From Vulcanisaeta sp. (GTDB taxonomy: Archaea > Thermoproteota > Thermoprotei > Thermoproteales > Thermocladiaceae): a stretch of 33,096 bases of DNA. The stretch covers positions 1 through 33,096 of the forward strand of contig JAGDXB010000110.1 of the NCBI GenBank assembly GCA_023256215.1, written 5' to 3'. The notes under the pieces are model-generated. The model was not told the DNA's origin and did not search any database. It saw nothing but the letters and a program-made list of their open reading frames with translations. The position numbers and the translations under genes were made by a program. Below, piece by piece: positions 7,585 to 16,624 of the stretch (positions within the stretch are counted from its first letter, which is position 1; each line of letters starts with the position of its first letter).

Positions 7585-9867
7585 ATGGGCGTAAGTCCCA
7601 TGAGTAAACGATTTGAGCATGCAGCTAAGATGTGGGGTAGGGAAGTTGATGATTTCGTAAAGGCTGCCATGAATGGCTTTGGGAATTCCATGTTCATAAT
7701 GGGCCTTTACTATAGAAGGCCTAATTGGGCTTGGCCTAGGTGGCTTAGGGCCCAGTTAGAGCCTGGCGGTAAGGGGTTTGAACCTGCTCAGTTGATGCCG
7801 TTTAGGAATGTTCACTTTAAGGATTGGGGTATGGTGGGTACGGTCTATGGAATCAATGAGGCTGTTATTGACCCATCAATGCTTTTTATGACTAGGAGGA
7901 ATGTGGCCTTTGAGGTTTGGGTTTATGATGGATCACGACTATATACACCGGGTGCTCATGGATCATTTAGACAGTATCTCGAGAGGCCTGGATATCCGGT
8001 GATAATTAATGAGTGGGATTTGGGGTTCGTGAGGGTTATTGCAAGGTCAACAGTAGCTACTAAGTCGGGTGTGGATTTCCTAATTGTTGATTTGGAGTTG
8101 AGGGGTTTGCCTGGTAATTACATGGTTTACCTCGTCAGTAGGCCCTACAATGTTGATCATATGATTGAAGTGAGGAGCGCCGGTGTTGAGGGTGATGGTT
8201 GGTTCATAACGATTAATGACGAACTTGCCCTAACCACGGATATGGATCCTGTACAGTTCGGTTCTTATGATGTGAATAGGGATGCCAGTGAGGATGCGTC
8301 TTTTGGTAGGCTTAATGGTATGCTGAGGATTAACGATGAGTTGGGGTGGGCGCACGCAGCTCTTGGTTATACTGCCGTAATTAGGAATGGCGGTGTGTGG
8401 AGATTAAGGATTAAGGCGCCCATTGACCCATTGAGGAATACACCACATAATAGGGCATTAACTAAGTCGATTAATGACTCTGATATACAGGTGGCTTTGA
8501 AAGATTGGGATTCCATAAATAACATGGTTTTTTCGTTTGTGGTGAAAAACGACGCTATCGGGGATATTCTTAGACACTCGATCGCTAACCTAGTGATGCT
8601 TTGGGATGGTGGTAGGATAACCCCGGGGCCTTTGATTTACCACCTATTTTGGATTAGGGATGGGTCTTACATGGCTATTGCATTGACCGAGTCGAATTTA
8701 TTAAGCATGGGTCGGGCAGTTATAGAGGAATTACTAAGGAGGATTGATCCAAGTGGTTATTTTAAGGCTGTGGATTTTGAGGTTAAGGAATATGACGCAA
8801 ATGGCCAGGTATTATGGGCGGTGAGCAGGTACGTGCAGTTGTCAAAGGATTACGAATTGCTCAGGAGGTGGTACCCAGTAATTAGACGTGGAGTTGAGTG
8901 GTTAGAGATGAATAGGGAGACGTCTGGAGACGAGGCTGTGAGGGGTTTATTACCACCATCGTGGTCTGCCGAAGATACGGGGCCCATGGATCATCATTAT
9001 TGGGACGACATGTGGGCTATAGCTGGGCTTAGGGAATTAAGTAGGGTGCTTAGGGAATTGAAACATGAGGATGCTCCTTGGGTTGAGAAATTACTCTCTG
9101 AGTATAGTGACGCGTTGGCGAATTCAATAAATGTTGTGAGGTCTAGGTTGGGTGTTGACTATATTGTACCGGCGCCTGAGAGGTTTGCTGATTCTGCAAT
9201 GACGAGGGTCATAGCGGTTGTATGGCCAACACTTGCAATGCCTCTTGACAATCCACTGGTTAGGAGAACGCTTGAGATCACAGAGCAGATGTATGTGTTT
9301 AATGGTGGTGTTGTTAATACTCATCAGTGGGGTACATACGGTAGTTACCTAACCATGAATCTGGCGCATTCCTGGGCTATCCTTGGGGATAGGGACAGGG
9401 TTAGTAGGTACTTGGGTTGGGTAATTAATCATGTGTCACCAACCTATGGTTGGGCTGAGGGCATTTCAATAATTACCGAAAGGGGTGGACAGGGAGATGC
9501 ACCACATGGTTGGGCTGCCGCTGACTTCATAATGCTTATTAGAGATTTAGTACTAAATGATCTTTTAGGAGCGCCAATATTATTGAGGGGAATGCCTATC
9601 GATTTATTGAGAAAGGGGTTTGTGGCAAGTAATGTCCCAACACCGTACGGTTTTGTGAGAAGCATTAGCGCGGTTGTCAAGGATGGAGAGTTGCGGATTG
9701 ATTATGAGGGATTAGGGAGGCAGGTGGAGGGTAATAAGTACGAGGTTTTGATAGATTCACCGGTAGTGCCAGGGCAAGTGATCTGTGATGGTTGTGGTTA
9801 TGAGGTACTTAGTAGTAACATGGTCAGAGTCCTACACAGTGGTAAATTTACTATTAGGATAAAGTGA
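7585..9867 (+). CDS. GH15-like six-hairpin glycosidase (glucoamylase/trehalase type)
   Basis: This 760-residue protein has the layout of archaeal GH15-related enzymes. The N-terminal half (about 1-300) is a beta-rich sandwich. The (alpha/alpha)6 toroid (about 325-670) carries LIYHLFWIRDGSYMA (350-364) and HHYWDDMWAIAGL (470-482), the W-x-RD and yWDD-w signatures of six-hairpin glycosidases. A GWAEGIS-type loop follows, as in glucoamylases, which may hold a catalytic acid. The C-terminus (about 680-760) is a short beta domain. There is no signal peptide, so it probably acts in the cytoplasm, for example on glycogen, maltodextrin or trehalose. The exact substrate cannot be told. ATG 7585 matches a TATA element for leaderless transcription; ATG 7600 is an alternative. 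It is divergent from a sugar ABC ATPase. Confidence 0.7.
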   Translation: MGVSPMSKRFEHAAKMWGREVDDFVKAAMNGFGNSMFIMGLYYRRPNWAWPRWLRAQLEPGGKGFEPAQLMPFRNVHFKDWGMVGTVYGINEAVIDPSMLFMTRRNVAFEVWVYDGSRLYTPGAHGSFRQYLERPGYPVIINEWDLGFVRVIARSTVATKSGVDFLIVDLELRGLPGNYMVYLVSRPYNVDHMIEVRSAGVEGDGWFITINDELALTTDMDPVQFGSYDVNRDASEDASFGRLNGMLRINDELGWAHAALGYTAVIRNGGVWRLRIKAPIDPLRNTPHNRALTKSINDSDIQVALKDWDSINNMVFSFVVKNDAIGDILRHSIANLVMLWDGGRITPGPLIYHLFWIRDGSYMAIALTESNLLSMGRAVIEELLRRIDPSGYFKAVDFEVKEYDANGQVLWAVSRYVQLSKDYELLRRWYPVIRRGVEWLEMNRETSGDEAVRGLLPPSWSAEDTGPMDHHYWDDMWAIAGLRELSRVLRELKHEDAPWVEKLLSEYSDALANSINVVRSRLGVDYIVPAPERFADSAMTRVIAVVWPTLAMPLDNPLVRRTLEITEQMYVFNGGVVNTHQWGTYGSYLTMNLAHSWAILGDRDRVSRYLGWVINHVSPTYGWAEGISIITERGGQGDAPHGWAAADFIMLIRDLVLNDLLGAPILLRGMPIDLLRKGFVASNVPTPYGFVRSISAVVKDGELRIDYEGLGRQVEGNKYEVLIDSPVVPGQVICDGCGYEVLSSNMVRVLHSGKFTIRIK

Positions 9868-9924
9868 TACTTTCATTCTGAATTCCTAAATTTCAATGAA
9901 ATAAATACGGGTTTTGTTTCGAAG

Positions 9925-9941
9925 AAACCCTTATTAAGATT
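9925..9941 (+). promoter_or_regulatory. TATA-like promoter of the pyr operon
   Basis: The element ttattaaga (9931-9939) follows a short gaagaaaccc stretch, which may be the BRE region. A start about 26 bases downstream falls near 9960, among the candidate start codons of pyrB. This indicates a leaderless polycistronic mRNA for pyrBIED. No attenuator or operator is visible. Confidence 0.5.
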
Positions 9942-9953
9942 CTTAACTGCGTC

Positions 9954-10889
9954 TTGGTGGGTCTCTTGGGTTGGTTTAATCACGATGTAATTACCGTGCT
10001 GGACTTCAATAGGGAGGATTTTGAGGTGCTGTTCTCTGAGGCTGTTAATATGGAGAAGTATGCTAAGTCTAGGCTGGATATCCTTAATGATAAGGTTCTT
10101 GCCCTGGCGTTTTTCGAACCGAGTACTAGGACTAGGCTTAGCTTTGAGACTGCCATGCTTAGGCTTGGTGGTAGGGTTATTGGCTTTAGTGGTACTGAGG
10201 CGACGTCGATGGCTAAGGGTGAGAATCTCGCTGATACCATTAGGATGCTTGATTCGTATGCCAACGCCATAGTTATTAGGCATAGTCTTGAGGGGGCTGC
10301 TAAGTTTGCGGCTGAGATTGCAGAGTCACCGGTTATTAATGCTGGTGATGGTTCGCAAAACCACCCTACGCAGGCCATGCTTGATCTCTACACTATTTGG
10401 CGTGAGTTTAATATTATAGATGGGTTATCAATAGGCATACTCGGTGATCTCAAATATGCCAGGGTTGTAAACTCCCTGGTGCAGGCGTTATCGTATTACA
10501 AGGTGAAGCTTCATTTAATTTCGCCGGAGCTCCTTAAGCCCAGGCGTGAATTGTTGGAGTTCATGAATTCTAGGGGTATGGTTTATGACTGGACCGATGA
10601 TCCACATAACGTCATTGGGGATCTCGACGTCCTATATGTTGTTAGGATACAGAGGGAGAGATTCCCTGACCCGATTGAGTATGAACGCGTGAAGGGTGCG
10701 TATAGGGTGGACCTTAAACTCCTTAGCAGGGCTAAGCCAAACCTGGTTATTCTGCATCCGTTACCGAGGGTTGATGAGGTCGATTTTACAGTAGATAATA
10801 CCCACTACGCCAAGTACTTTAGGCAGGCTGGTCTCGGTGTTCCACTTAGGATGGCTTTGCTTAAGTTAATCCTGAAGGGTGGTGATTAA
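9954..10889 (+). CDS. pyrB: Aspartate carbamoyltransferase catalytic subunit
   Basis: The enzyme makes N-carbamoyl-aspartate from carbamoyl phosphate and aspartate, the committed step of pyrimidine synthesis. The carbamoyl-phosphate motif FEPSTRTR is at 54-61, AKGEN at about 87-91, and the HPTQAMLDL motif at 137-145. [11 protein letters not shown] is near the C-terminus. The length (311 aa) is normal. The start is uncertain: TTG 9954, GTG 9957 and TTG 9966 are all in frame and all lie near the transcription start predicted from the TATA box. The stop codon shares one base with the pyrI start (TAATG). The subunits act as a complex with PyrI, encoded next. Confidence 0.96.
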   Translation: MVGLLGWFNHDVITVLDFNREDFEVLFSEAVNMEKYAKSRLDILNDKVLALAFFEPSTRTRLSFETAMLRLGGRVIGFSGTEATSMAKGENLADTIRMLDSYANAIVIRHSLEGAAKFAAEIAESPVINAGDGSQNHPTQAMLDLYTIWREFNIIDGLSIGILGDLKYARVVNSLVQALSYYKVKLHLISPELLKPRRELLEFMNSRGMVYDWTDDPHNVIGDLDVLYVVRIQRERFPDPIEYERVKGAYRVDLKLLSRAKPNLVILHPLPRVDEVDFTVDNTHYAKYFRQAGLGVPLRMALLKLILKGGD

Positions 10890-11368
10890 TGAGCTCTAAG
10901 AAGGAGTTGATAATTAGTAAGATTAGGGATGGTGTTGTTATTGACCATATACCTGCAGGCAGGGCTTTGGTTGTGCTTAGGCTCCTCGGCATAAGTGGTC
11001 GTGAAGGCTTTAGGGTGGCATTGGTTATGAACGTGGAGAGCAGGAAGTTGGGGACTAAGGATATTGTTAAGATCGAGGGTAGGGAACTAACTAAGGACGA
11101 GCTTAACCTAGTTGCCCTTGTGGCACCAACAGCCACTGTAAACATAATTAGGGATTATGATGTCATTAGTAAGTTTAAGGTTGTGGTTCCTGAAGTAATT
11201 GAGGGATTAATTAAGTGTAAGAATCCCAGGTGTATAACGAACCAGCAAAGGGAGCCGATAAGGAGTAGGTTCCGCGTGGTTTCAAGGGATCCACTAAAGA
11301 TTGTTTGTGAATACTGCGGTACAATACATGAGCTAAACGATATCGAGAAATCGCTGGGTGTCTCGTGA
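10889..11368 (+). CDS. pyrI: Aspartate carbamoyltransferase regulatory subunit
   Basis: This subunit binds allosteric nucleotides and links PyrB trimers. The N-terminal nucleotide-binding domain covers about 1-100 ([20 protein letters not shown]). The C-terminal zinc domain carries C110-x4-C115 and C140-x2-C143, all four ligands intact. The length (159 aa) is normal. A GGTGGTGAT Shine-Dalgarno lies inside the end of pyrB just before the ATG, so translation is coupled. Its presence means ATCase here is probably feedback-regulated by CTP or UTP, as in other archaea; that is family knowledge. Confidence 0.96.
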   Translation: MSSKKELIISKIRDGVVIDHIPAGRALVVLRLLGISGREGFRVALVMNVESRKLGTKDIVKIEGRELTKDELNLVALVAPTATVNIIRDYDVISKFKVVVPEVIEGLIKCKNPRCITNQQREPIRSRFRVVSRDPLKIVCEYCGTIHELNDIEKSLGVS

Positions 11369-11988
11369 TTAATATGGCAATAAGCGAGGAGTTGGTACTT
11401 GATCTCTATAGGGTTGGTGCAATAAAGTTCGGTAAGTTCAGGCTTACCAGCGGTATTGAGAGCCCCATATACGTAGATCTCAGGATTACCATAACGTACC
11501 CAAGCATCTATAGGCAGTTGGTTAAGGCTATGTCCGAGTTATTGAGTAATTACGAATTTGATGTTGTGGCTGGCATAGAGACTGCTGGTATACCCTGGGC
11601 TTCTATGATAGCCTACGAGTTAGGTAAGGGCTTAGTATATGTTAGAAAGGAGGCTAAGGGGCATGGTACGGCTAGACTTATTGAGGGTGATCTCAGGAAG
11701 GGTACAAGGGTTTTCCTGATAGATGATGTGATAACTACGGGAGGTTCCATAATTAGAGCCATTAATGCATTGAGGGAGCAGGGCGGTGATGTGGTTGGTG
11801 TTGCCGTCTTTGTTGATAGGGAGCAGGGCGGAATTGATGTAATCAGGAGAGAGGGTATTAATGCGACGGCTTTGATGAAATTATCATTTATAATGAATAT
11901 ATTGTTATCAAGAGGTGTCGTAGATAGGGCATTGTATGATGAGGTCATGAGGTACTTGGTGAGCGTACGTGTTCCTCAAAATGATTAA
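11365..11988 (+). CDS. pyrE: Orotate phosphoribosyltransferase
   Basis: The enzyme joins orotate and PRPP to give orotidine monophosphate. The PRPP-binding loop is [12 protein letters not shown] (117-128) and the flexible catalytic loop is RKEAKGHG (94-101). [12 protein letters not shown] (29-40) is a typical N-terminal segment. At 207 aa it is a usual archaeal length. The GTG at 11365 overlaps the pyrI stop (GTGA), and an in-frame ATG at 11374 is an alternative start nine bases on. No OMP decarboxylase (pyrF) gene is present in the window. Confidence 0.94.
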   Translation: MINMAISEELVLDLYRVGAIKFGKFRLTSGIESPIYVDLRITITYPSIYRQLVKAMSELLSNYEFDVVAGIETAGIPWASMIAYELGKGLVYVRKEAKGHGTARLIEGDLRKGTRVFLIDDVITTGGSIIRAINALREQGGDVVGVAVFVDREQGGIDVIRREGINATALMKLSFIMNILLSRGVVDRALYDEVMRYLVSVRVPQND

Positions 11989-12919
11989 TTATTTACCGCC
12001 TGAGTTAACATACAGTGTTTCTCACGCATTTATAAATGCCGGCATTGTTAGGGTACCAGGCGTTAAACTGGAGTTTCCTGTGGAGCTGGGTAAGTTACGT
12101 ATTAAGAATCCAATAGGGCTTGGGGCTGGTATTGATAAGGATGGATTATTAGTGGGCAGTATTGCCAATAGTGGTGTTGGTTTTGTTACCATAGGTTCAG
12201 TAACATTAAGGCCAAGATTGGGTAATCCAAAGCCACGAATTGTTAAGTATCCCCATTTAAAGGCTATGGTTAATGCCATGGGCCTGCCTTCGAGAGGTTT
12301 TATGGATTTCATGAGTAGGATTAACAACATTATTAAAGTGATTGGTAAGTTTAACGTTTCATTGGTTGTAAGTCTCGCTGGCTTCTCGATCGAGGAATTC
12401 CTAATCATGCTTAATAGGCTTAGGAATTTTGGTATCCACGCCGTTGAGATTAATATAAGTAGCCCTACTTATCATGGATCCTGGATTAGCGATCCTAAGT
12501 ACCTCAGTGAGCTATTGAATGCTCTTGAGGATTTTGATACTCTATTCTTCATAAAGATGCCCCTTGGTGTCGGCCTAGATTTCTATAAGTGGATTGCCCA
12601 TGAAGCCGAGAAGCATGGTTACGGTTTAACCATAGCCAACACACTGCCTGTTAGTGAGCCGCGTATATCCGTTGGCTACGGAGGCCTGAGCGGTTACCCC
12701 ATCTATCCATTGGTTAAGGCTTTAATACGTAGGGTTAGGGCTTGGGGATTCCGCGGCCCCGTTATCGGCCTTGGCGGTGTGTTTCATGGCTGGCAAGTCA
12801 TAGAGTTATTGAGGAGTGGTGCTAACCTCGTTGCCGTGGTCACTGCCTTCGCTTACGAAGGCCCCTTCGTGTTTAATAGGTTATTGAGAGAATTCGTTTC
12901 GTTGAGTGTAAGGTTTTAA
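11969..12919 (+). CDS. pyrD: Dihydroorotate dehydrogenase-like protein
   Basis: This enzyme oxidises dihydroorotate to orotate with FMN. The TIM barrel shows GAGIDKDG (52-59), TIGSVTLRPRLGNPKPR (74-90), VNAMGLPSRG (101-110), NISSPTYHG (162-170), GGLSG (238-242) and VIGLGGV (265-271). The GxDKxG and GGLSG motifs resemble the class 2 (quinone-linked) branch. The usual N-x-S-x-PN substrate motif is altered to NISSPT, and no separate PyrK partner is encoded nearby. The start may be GTG 11969 or ATG 11981; both overlap the end of pyrE. Operon position supports the call. The electron acceptor cannot be assigned from sequence alone. Confidence 0.88.
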   Translation: MFLKMINYLPPELTYSVSHAFINAGIVRVPGVKLEFPVELGKLRIKNPIGLGAGIDKDGLLVGSIANSGVGFVTIGSVTLRPRLGNPKPRIVKYPHLKAMVNAMGLPSRGFMDFMSRINNIIKVIGKFNVSLVVSLAGFSIEEFLIMLNRLRNFGIHAVEINISSPTYHGSWISDPKYLSELLNALEDFDTLFFIKMPLGVGLDFYKWIAHEAEKHGYGLTIANTLPVSEPRISVGYGGLSGYPIYPLVKALIRRVRAWGFRGPVIGLGGVFHGWQVIELLRSGANLVAVVTAFAYEGPFVFNRLLREFVSLSVRF

Positions 12920-12944
12920 TAATCACTCTTCACGTAACTTAGCA

Positions 12945-13580
12945 ATGAGGCGTAATTACTGGGGTGGTTATTACGGTGTTCCGTTTAGGCCGTATAGGCA
13001 TGAGTTGAGGGATATCCTAATAGCCTTGGTTGCGATGACCATAGCCTTCGCCCTACTCTTCAATACTTTACTTAGCGTTGGTGGTTTGGTTGCTACGTTC
13101 ATAGCCGTACTCACCGGATTCCTGGGCCATGAGTTAATGCATAGGCAAGTGGCTAGGAGACTTGGTTATATTGCGTATTTTAGGGCTTGGTTCATAGGCC
13201 TACTACTTGCTTTGGTTACGGCATTGACTAGAGTTTTCATAATTGCGACACCGGGCGCCACGGTAATAGGACCCAAGGTTTGGGGCTACGCATCACGTAG
13301 TGACGAGCTTAAGATAGCCCTGGCCGGCCCTGCCACGAACATAGTCTTTGCCCTAGTGTTCCTACCCCTTTGGTTATTACTGCCGCCGTCTATTTCGTAT
13401 TATGCGTACCTAATTTACGCAACAAATGCTTGGTTAGGTTTCTTCAATATGTTACCTTTGGCATTACCTGGTATCATGCTCGATGGTTTTAGGGTTTTTA
13501 GGACTAATATGAGGATTTGGGTGGTCGTGTTTTTAGTATCGGTGGCAATACTAATCCCGGAGTTTATTCCCTTCTTGTGA
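12945..13580 (+). CDS. Site-2-protease-like membrane metalloprotease (M50 family)
   Basis: This is an integral membrane protein of about five to six helices. The zinc site HELMH is at 62-66 inside a hydrophobic segment, and the third ligand is D180 in PGIMLDGFRVF, matching the M50 HExxH plus N-P-x-x-x-x-D-G-type layout (here FNMLPLALPGIMLDG). A KIALAGPATN segment (123-132) is also typical of M50 enzymes. At 211 aa it is a minimal core with no PDZ or CBS domain. It lies 25 bases after pyrD, so it is probably in the same transcript, though a link to pyrimidines is not obvious. Its substrate is unknown; family members cleave membrane-embedded regulators. Confidence 0.8.
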   Translation: MRRNYWGGYYGVPFRPYRHELRDILIALVAMTIAFALLFNTLLSVGGLVATFIAVLTGFLGHELMHRQVARRLGYIAYFRAWFIGLLLALVTALTRVFIIATPGATVIGPKVWGYASRSDELKIALAGPATNIVFALVFLPLWLLLPPSISYYAYLIYATNAWLGFFNMLPLALPGIMLDGFRVFRTNMRIWVVVFLVSVAILIPEFIPFL

Positions 13581-13610
13581 CCTGTAGAAGGAATTATTAA
13601 TTCACTGATT

Positions 13611-14885
13611 GTGCTGGGTCATGTGAGGTTTAATTACGAGGTCATTAATGATAGATCCAACATAGCAGTGGCAGCACTATGGAGTAGTGTTGGGCAGATC
13701 AAGAAGGCGCTCGGTGATGCATTGAGCATGGTTAGTGTTATAGGTAATCTGTACACGATTGTAGGCATTAATTATATGCTGAGTACGTTGGCTAGGATGA
13801 ACCGTATAGATACTCTAATAATACTTGGTGTTGATTATAATGGTGTTGGTGACTACGTTGTAAAGTTCTTCCAGGATGGTTCGCTGCCCAAGCTTCTCAT
13901 CGACCGTGATGTCGCGGAGGTCCTTAGGGCGACCATAAAGGTCGTAGATCTAAGGAGTCAATTCAGGGCGAGTGACTGGGCTAGAATAATTGAGGTGATT
14001 AGGGAGAATTATAGGCCAAACGCTAGTCCTGTAAGACCCGTGTTCAACGTGGTTATTCAGGAAAGTGAGGTTAATGAATGGACATACCCATTAGCTGGTG
14101 CTCTTATTTATGAAAGGGATACGTACAGGTCCTGGGTTAAGGTTGTTGACCTGGTGCTTAACTATGGCTTCGATAAGGTCGGCGCCGACGGTAATGGCTA
14201 TAGGGAGTTCCTGATGCCGTTAATCATAATCGACTCAATTGGTAAAGCGCATCCGTTTAGAAGGCTGAATGAGAATGCATTACGTAGCTTCTCGAGCGTG
14301 AGTACGGGTATTAGGGATAATATACTGAATGAGTTGAGGAGTAATCCCCATACTTTGAATGCCGTAGTATTTGGTGGTGATTTTATGGTTCAGGGAGTAG
14401 TAAGTGGTGATTATTATAACCAGTTCGTTTACTTAAGGAGTGTTGATGTACTTAATGACTGGTGCAGGAATATCTATAGGTGGTGGTCATTGGCTAGGGA
14501 TGTCGTTAATGAATTAAATAAGGAGTTCAATGCTTGGTATAGTGTCGGTTACCTGGGCATATTACCATTCTCGGCGAGAATAGGCCGTGATGAGTTAGGC
14601 AAAGCCGAGGATTTCGTGAGGAGAAATTCCAGCGTTTTCTACGAGTTTGTTGAGGACCCGAGGGGCAATTTCTTAGTAATGAGGGAGGGCGACTCTGTGG
14701 TTGTTGAGCATAGGTTACCTATCACAAACGCCCTACATAGGAGATTTTCATTTCGCTCCCTTGAGGAGGCGTATAATGCGCTTAAGAATAGTAATTACTT
14801 CACGAATTACTCGCACGCCATGTATCTCGGTAAGGAATTAGCGAGGGCATTCCTCCTTAAGGATTACGAGCAGGACAAACTATAA
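13611..14885 (+). CDS. Thymidylate-synthase-like protein with DUF4346-type C-terminal domain
   Basis: Three regions can be seen. Residues about 18-130 are an alpha/beta domain (VSVIGNLYTIVGINYMLSTL, then DTLIILGVD) resembling the MtrA-like part found with DUF4346. Residues about 155-310 resemble a thymidylate synthase core: AGALIYERDTYRSW, a REFLMPLIIIDS segment, and FVYLRSVDVLNDWCRNIYRW, which matches the RSxD...N-Y substrate-binding motif. Residues about 345-424 resemble DUF4346, with EDPRGNFLV and HAMYLGKELARAF...YEQD. The usual catalytic P-C-H of ThyA is not evident. The gene follows pyrBIED, which fits a role in pyrimidine nucleotides. GTG 13623 suits the TATA element at 13590-13600 better than GTG 13611. 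Family placement is from memory of motifs, so moderate confidence. Confidence 0.55.
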   Translation: MLGHVRFNYEVINDRSNIAVAALWSSVGQIKKALGDALSMVSVIGNLYTIVGINYMLSTLARMNRIDTLIILGVDYNGVGDYVVKFFQDGSLPKLLIDRDVAEVLRATIKVVDLRSQFRASDWARIIEVIRENYRPNASPVRPVFNVVIQESEVNEWTYPLAGALIYERDTYRSWVKVVDLVLNYGFDKVGADGNGYREFLMPLIIIDSIGKAHPFRRLNENALRSFSSVSTGIRDNILNELRSNPHTLNAVVFGGDFMVQGVVSGDYYNQFVYLRSVDVLNDWCRNIYRWWSLARDVVNELNKEFNAWYSVGYLGILPFSARIGRDELGKAEDFVRRNSSVFYEFVEDPRGNFLVMREGDSVVVEHRLPITNALHRRFSFRSLEEAYNALKNSNYFTNYSHAMYLGKELARAFLLKDYEQDKL

Positions 14886-14940
14886 CCACTATGGAGTATG
14901 GAACTAAGAAATTTAAGAGTTCATTAATTAATAACCTGTA

Positions 14941-16347
14941 ATGGCTAGGGAGCTTTCCCAACCAATGATTAATACAAGACTGCTTGGTGCATTATCGGCT
15001 GCCCTATTAATAGTAGGTTCAATTAAGTTTCCAGGTCATGAGGCATTCACGGTACTTGGCCTGGTAACTTTGCTCTACATCTTTAGGAAGCTTGGCTTAG
15101 TGGGGCGATTGAATGATGCTAAAATAGCGTTGATAATCATGATTACGGTGGTTGCGTTTAACTACGTAGCGGCTGCCATACTGCTTGGGCTTTACGGCAT
15201 TATTAAGGTTACCGTGAGCCCGTACTCCGTGGTAATGTACTTATCCCCAAATATGCCGTTGTGGCTTAGGTACCCATCAAACCAGGTGGCGCTGGTGTAT
15301 GCATTTATTGGCGCTGCATGGCCGTTAATAATTGCGTACTCGTACTACCTATACCATGCTGTTGATGGGTTGGGTAGGTTACATAGGTATGCAGGTATTG
15401 CGCTAATGCTTGGTGCGGTGCTTTACATAGCCATAATTGGTGCCATAATAATGACTGCGTCATATATACTACTCCTCATTGCATGGCTAATGCCTAACAT
15501 AAACCTAAGGGATAAAGGGCCCAGTAATTTCACGAAGATCCACGCAATCAGGGTGGTTGCCTGGTCAATAATCATTTCACTGATAATCCTTTTGATTGTG
15601 CCGTTATTCGTAGCGCTAAACCCGCAATACAGTGGGTTGGATCCGGTGACCGGTCTCGTCTTCAGTAGCAAGCATCCCATTGAGTACATGGCACTCCTCA
15701 ATTACTCATTGGTCGATATAGGCATTACGAATAAAACATACGTACCTAACTCCATAACTATACTCGGTTTCATTTCAGTTGTTCCTCAGCCCTATTACAT
15801 CAGGGTTGAAGTAATGACAAATTCCTGCTCAGACTTAATAACGGTAGCGCCAGAAAGCACCAGCAAGACCACGTACTCCATACCATATCAAATGCCACCA
15901 ACCCCACTTAACCCATTTGGTACTGAGTCACAGGTAGTTTACCAAGGTACGGCGGTAAAAACCATTATCAGGACCAATGAAGTACTGTGGATCTATATAC
16001 CAGCATTATCAGTAAGCGATCACGTACCAGTACCAAACGGTTTCCTACTCACCTGCACCCTAAATAACCATAACTACGTATTCCCAGTGAATATAACGAT
16101 TACGGCAATAGTAAATACCCGCGGTAATTACTTCATAACGAGTTATAACATGGTATATACCAAGGTGTTATTCATGATTAACAGAACTACGATAAGATTA
16201 ATTAATGAAGGTAATGGGTCATTCGTAATATCATCGATTAATTACGTAAACATAGCACCAATTATATACCTACCATTGTTTATTTATTACATAGTCCATG
16301 ACCGCGAATTTTATAAGAAATTATTAAATTTTGAGGGATTAAACTAA
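14941..16347 (+). CDS. Polytopic membrane protein of unknown function
   Basis: The N-terminal half (about 10-225) contains roughly six hydrophobic helices, starting with RLLGALSAALLIVGSI and a KFPGHEAFTVLGL hairpin that resembles DUF996-type membrane proteins. Residues about 230-440 form a large beta-rich domain with several N-x-S/T sites, probably outside the cell. A final helix (about 442-455) precedes a short basic tail. A TATA element (aaatttaag, 14909-14917) gives a leaderless start at the ATG. The next gene follows within 10 bases, so the two are probably co-transcribed. The DUF996 resemblance is an impression and should be tested. No enzyme motif is visible. Confidence 0.6.
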   Translation: MARELSQPMINTRLLGALSAALLIVGSIKFPGHEAFTVLGLVTLLYIFRKLGLVGRLNDAKIALIIMITVVAFNYVAAAILLGLYGIIKVTVSPYSVVMYLSPNMPLWLRYPSNQVALVYAFIGAAWPLIIAYSYYLYHAVDGLGRLHRYAGIALMLGAVLYIAIIGAIIMTASYILLLIAWLMPNINLRDKGPSNFTKIHAIRVVAWSIIISLIILLIVPLFVALNPQYSGLDPVTGLVFSSKHPIEYMALLNYSLVDIGITNKTYVPNSITILGFISVVPQPYYIRVEVMTNSCSDLITVAPESTSKTTYSIPYQMPPTPLNPFGTESQVVYQGTAVKTIIRTNEVLWIYIPALSVSDHVPVPNGFLLTCTLNNHNYVFPVNITITAIVNTRGNYFITSYNMVYTKVLFMINRTTIRLINEGNGSFVISSINYVNIAPIIYLPLFIYYIVHDREFYKKLLNFEGLN

Positions 16348-16356
16348 TGATGGATC

Positions 16357-16623
16357 ATGGTCAGGAAGAAGCCGTACCCACATAACAATGACATACTAAA
16401 TGCAATGCTTAGGGTGTTCTCCAAAGAGCCATTCATAAAGCCAATAGACTTCCCTGATAAGGTACGTGAGGAGCTTGAGAAGGAGGGGTTTTACGTAGGG
16501 CTTGTGACTACGAGGCGTATTTGGAGGATCTACGAGGAGGCAGTCAGGAGGGGTCTTATCTATGATTATTTAGGTGTTGTTATCGGTTATGGGAGTGATT
16601 TTCCCGAGCTAACTGAGGAATAA
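16357..16623 (+). CDS. Small unknown protein, possibly winged-helix (88 aa)
   Basis: I do not recognise a named family. The protein is basic at its N-terminus (MVRKKPYPHNN) and reads as helix-helix-helix-strand: DILNAMLRVFSK, FPDKVREELEKEG, TTRRIWRIYEEAVRRGLIYD, ending in LGVVIGYGSDFPEL. The last pattern fits a winged helix whose recognition helix is TTRRIWRIYEEAVRRG, so DNA or RNA binding is possible. It starts 9 bases after the membrane protein gene, so it shares its transcript. It ends one base from the convergent dehydrogenase gene. Confidence 0.6.
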   Translation: MVRKKPYPHNNDILNAMLRVFSKEPFIKPIDFPDKVREELEKEGFYVGLVTTRRIWRIYEEAVRRGLIYDYLGVVIGYGSDFPELTEE

Positions 16624-16624
16624 G

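Noticed and set aside
9873-10378. Long minus-strand frames opposite pyrB.
   Set aside because: They are antisense shadows of a confidently identified enzyme gene, with no family resemblance.
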